64,000 bases of DNA from Mixia osmundae IAM 14324 (taxonomy: Eukaryota; Basidiomycota; Mixiomycetes; Mixiales; Mixiaceae). How positions within the stretch are numbered: position 1 is the first letter of the stretch; each line of letters opens with the position of its first letter. The position numbers and the translations under genes are program-made. The DNA lies in contig NW_014575562.1 of the NCBI RefSeq assembly GCF_000708205.1, positions 1,303,616-1,367,615 of the forward strand, written 5' to 3'. Positions 62,185-64,000 of this stretch are shown here, piece by piece. Under the pieces are notes generated by a model that was not told the origin of the DNA, made no database searches, and saw only the letters and a program-made list of their open reading frames with translations.

Positions 62185-64000
62185 CTACAAATCAGATCGT
62201 TCCATCTCCTGCTTCACCGCTTTCTCGCAGAGGCAGCTGACGGTATGAAGTACAGTCTTCATTGTCAATTTCGCTGTCCTGAGCTTATTATGCGCGTCGG
62301 CGTCTTTCTCGAGTCCCTCTGTGCTCTTGTTGACTTGGTATCTTGCGCCAGCAATGGCAGTAGCCAGCTCGCCGCCTTGCAAAACCTCATGCAAGGGCTT
62401 TTTGGACGCACTGGTCAGGCTGAGTCGATTCCAGAGCAGTCGCAGGAGACAGGTCTTCAAGAGTACGCTACGAACGTGTGCCAGGAGGCGCAAACGGTCA
62501 GATGACTCGTCCGCTTTCCTGGGCGCCACTGCCTCGACAAAAGTAGCCCGAAAGTACGTCCGGACTGCCTCTGCTGGCGAGGGGACTCTGAAGCCCGTGG
62601 CCGATCTGCTGAGAGCGATGGTGGGCTTAAATTTGGGCGAAGGGCCAGCTCGCGCTTTCGGTCGCTTTCTATCCGGACTATCGAGCAAGGCTGCATCGCT
62701 TCTGCCGCTCGCCGATGGCGTAGGTCGATTTGCAGGCGCAGGCGCCGCCTGGATCTTCGTCGAGCAGTCTGTGATGACAGTGCAGATGAGCTCGATGTAG
62801 AATGTCAAGATGTCTTTATTTGCACGATGAGACGTCGGAAGGCGCTACGGAGCTCGTCAGCCGCGATCGATAGAGACGTACGCAGGGACGGACAGCAAGA
62901 AAGCTGTCGAGCGCAAAGTCTGGCTGGCATATCGCTTGCGCAAAGTCTCTCAGAAGTAGGGGCCCATCTATCTGCTCAGTGAGAGCCAGCTCGATGATCT
63001 GAAGTCGTGTCAGCACATCTTGCGACGAGAACATACAGGTTCAGAGACTCACAAGTGGCCAGAGCTGCAGGATGGTCTGGCAACGAGTCTGCTGCCACGC
63101 TAGTTGCGGTACAGAATGTAGGAAAGGATACAGGAGCAGATCCAGGAGAGCGCGTGGTGGCTTGCGTGGACCACCCTGTCGAGGTGGAAACTGCGCCAGC
63201 AGGTTAATCGAACTCTTGTGGTCATGTCTCGCAGCATCGGGATCGCTCGGTCTATCGCCCAGCGACGATTCCGGGCGTGAAAGCAGTGACTCGTCAGACC
63301 AGGCATGGACGAGCAGAGCCAGCGCTCGCCAAGCATAGTCGCATATCCAATCGCTCGACTGATTGCCTACAGTTGGCTGGGTTTTGGCAGGTTCGAGCGC
63401 ACCTTTGAGGAGCTCCCAGGCGTCCGGTAGGTCCTGAAGCCTCTCCACAATCGCCCTGAGTGAAGCAGAGGAAGCGGTCTCTTCTGGCTCCGAACTAGCT
63501 CTGCTGAGCGGCTGAAGTTGCCTACGCCTCTTCTTTGGCCTATCGTATTCTGCGTCCGAATCCGCATGGAGGTCAGCCGCTCTTGGGAGCGTTCTGAGCA
63601 GCATTCCGGGACCGGTGGCATCTAGCCAGTCTGCGAGGACCTCGAGTGCGCGCAGTTGTAGCCAGTCCACGCTGGTATAGAGCGAGTCGCCCAATCGCTG
63701 CGCTGACCCGCCTGCCCATCTATTCGTTTGCTCTTCCCATTGCTCGGCATAGTGAGACACGGGGAGGGCAAGAGCAGGATTGAGGATGAGGGCTAGTAGG
63801 ATGGCGACGATGCGACGAGGTGGCTTAGTGCCGCGCGACTTGACGTGCTCGAAGATCTCAATCGCCTCTGATAAGCCGCCCTGATCAGCAACTACTTCCG
63901 CAAAGTCCGACTGCTCGAGTCTACGGTCAGCAATGAGGTTTGTTTGCGTGCTAGCGAGCTGACATAGAGATGAGGCCAGTCCGTCATGGCAGATCAGGCC
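62185..64000 (-). CDS. Unrecognised helical protein, 3' part only (runs off the right edge)
   Basis: The minus-strand frame is open from the window edge (64000) to 63053. It continues in exons 62998-62894 and 62844-62185 through introns of 54 and 49 nt, giving at least ~570 aa of C-terminal sequence; the start lies outside. The protein is rich in leucine helices (LQLRALEVLADWLDAT, ARALLDLLLYPFLHSV-like stretches), suggesting an alpha-solenoid (HEAT/ARM-like) fold. A basic nuclear-localisation-like patch (RPKKRRRQLQPL) is present, and another basic segment lies in the tail (DSPDRKRPKARAG). I do not recognise the family. A nuclear scaffold, for example in ribosome biogenesis or chromatin, would fit but is not shown. 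Confidence 0.6.

Overview
The window looks like nuclear DNA of a basidiomycete fungus. It has about 31 densely packed genes on both strands. Most are cut by very short introns, typically 43-66 nt with GTRNGY donors, CTRAY-like branch points and YAG acceptors. Conserved fungal genes are present: CDC12-type septin, RHO3, GCN20, LST8, MCT1, DSN1, SPC1, MET8, NCS6, RRP3. Moderate GC content, short intergenic spaces and the style of the secreted and cell-wall enzymes would suit Pucciniomycotina. A Mixia-like species is only a guess. No CRISPR array, prophage, rRNA or convincing tRNA was found. Exon boundaries below were worked out by hand from reading frame, splice signals and family conservation.

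Layout. 0-9 kb: a large RA-PH domain protein, the kinetochore subunit DSN1, RTF2 and an alpha/beta hydrolase. 9-20 kb: an M28 vacuolar/ER membrane protease, an AA11 lytic polysaccharide monooxygenase and a C2H2 zinc-finger regulator. This part has two gene-poor stretches carrying an inverted 149-bp repeat pair. 19.5-25.3 kb: two small secreted proteins, an amino-acid permease, RHO3 and a GH28 pectinase-like enzyme. 26-41 kb: LST8, a membrane-anchored GH5 exo-beta-1,3-glucanase, SPC1, septin CDC12, a five-finger CCCH protein, NCS6, mitochondrial MCT1 and a DnaJ-X co-chaperone. 41-55 kb: a secreted protein, an HMG-box factor, a Ser-rich protein, GCN20, MET8, RRP3 and a Stealth-family phosphotransferase. 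55-64 kb: an outward-rectifier K+ channel (TOK1 type), a BBC1/AIM3 C-terminal-domain protein, a GNAT acetyltransferase and an unrecognised gene that runs off the right edge.

There is no operon or obvious gene cluster. Neighbours are mostly divergent or convergent housekeeping genes with very short spacers: 41 bp between the MET8 and RRP3 starts, and 8 bp between the GNAT stop and the next stop. The loose themes are cell wall and secretion (GH5, AA11, GH28, SPC1, Stealth) and polarity (RHO3, CDC12, BBC1-like). The most unusual signals are at the splicing level: a predicted 3-nt microexon in GCN20 and an apparent excess of GC-AG introns (4-5 of about 93).
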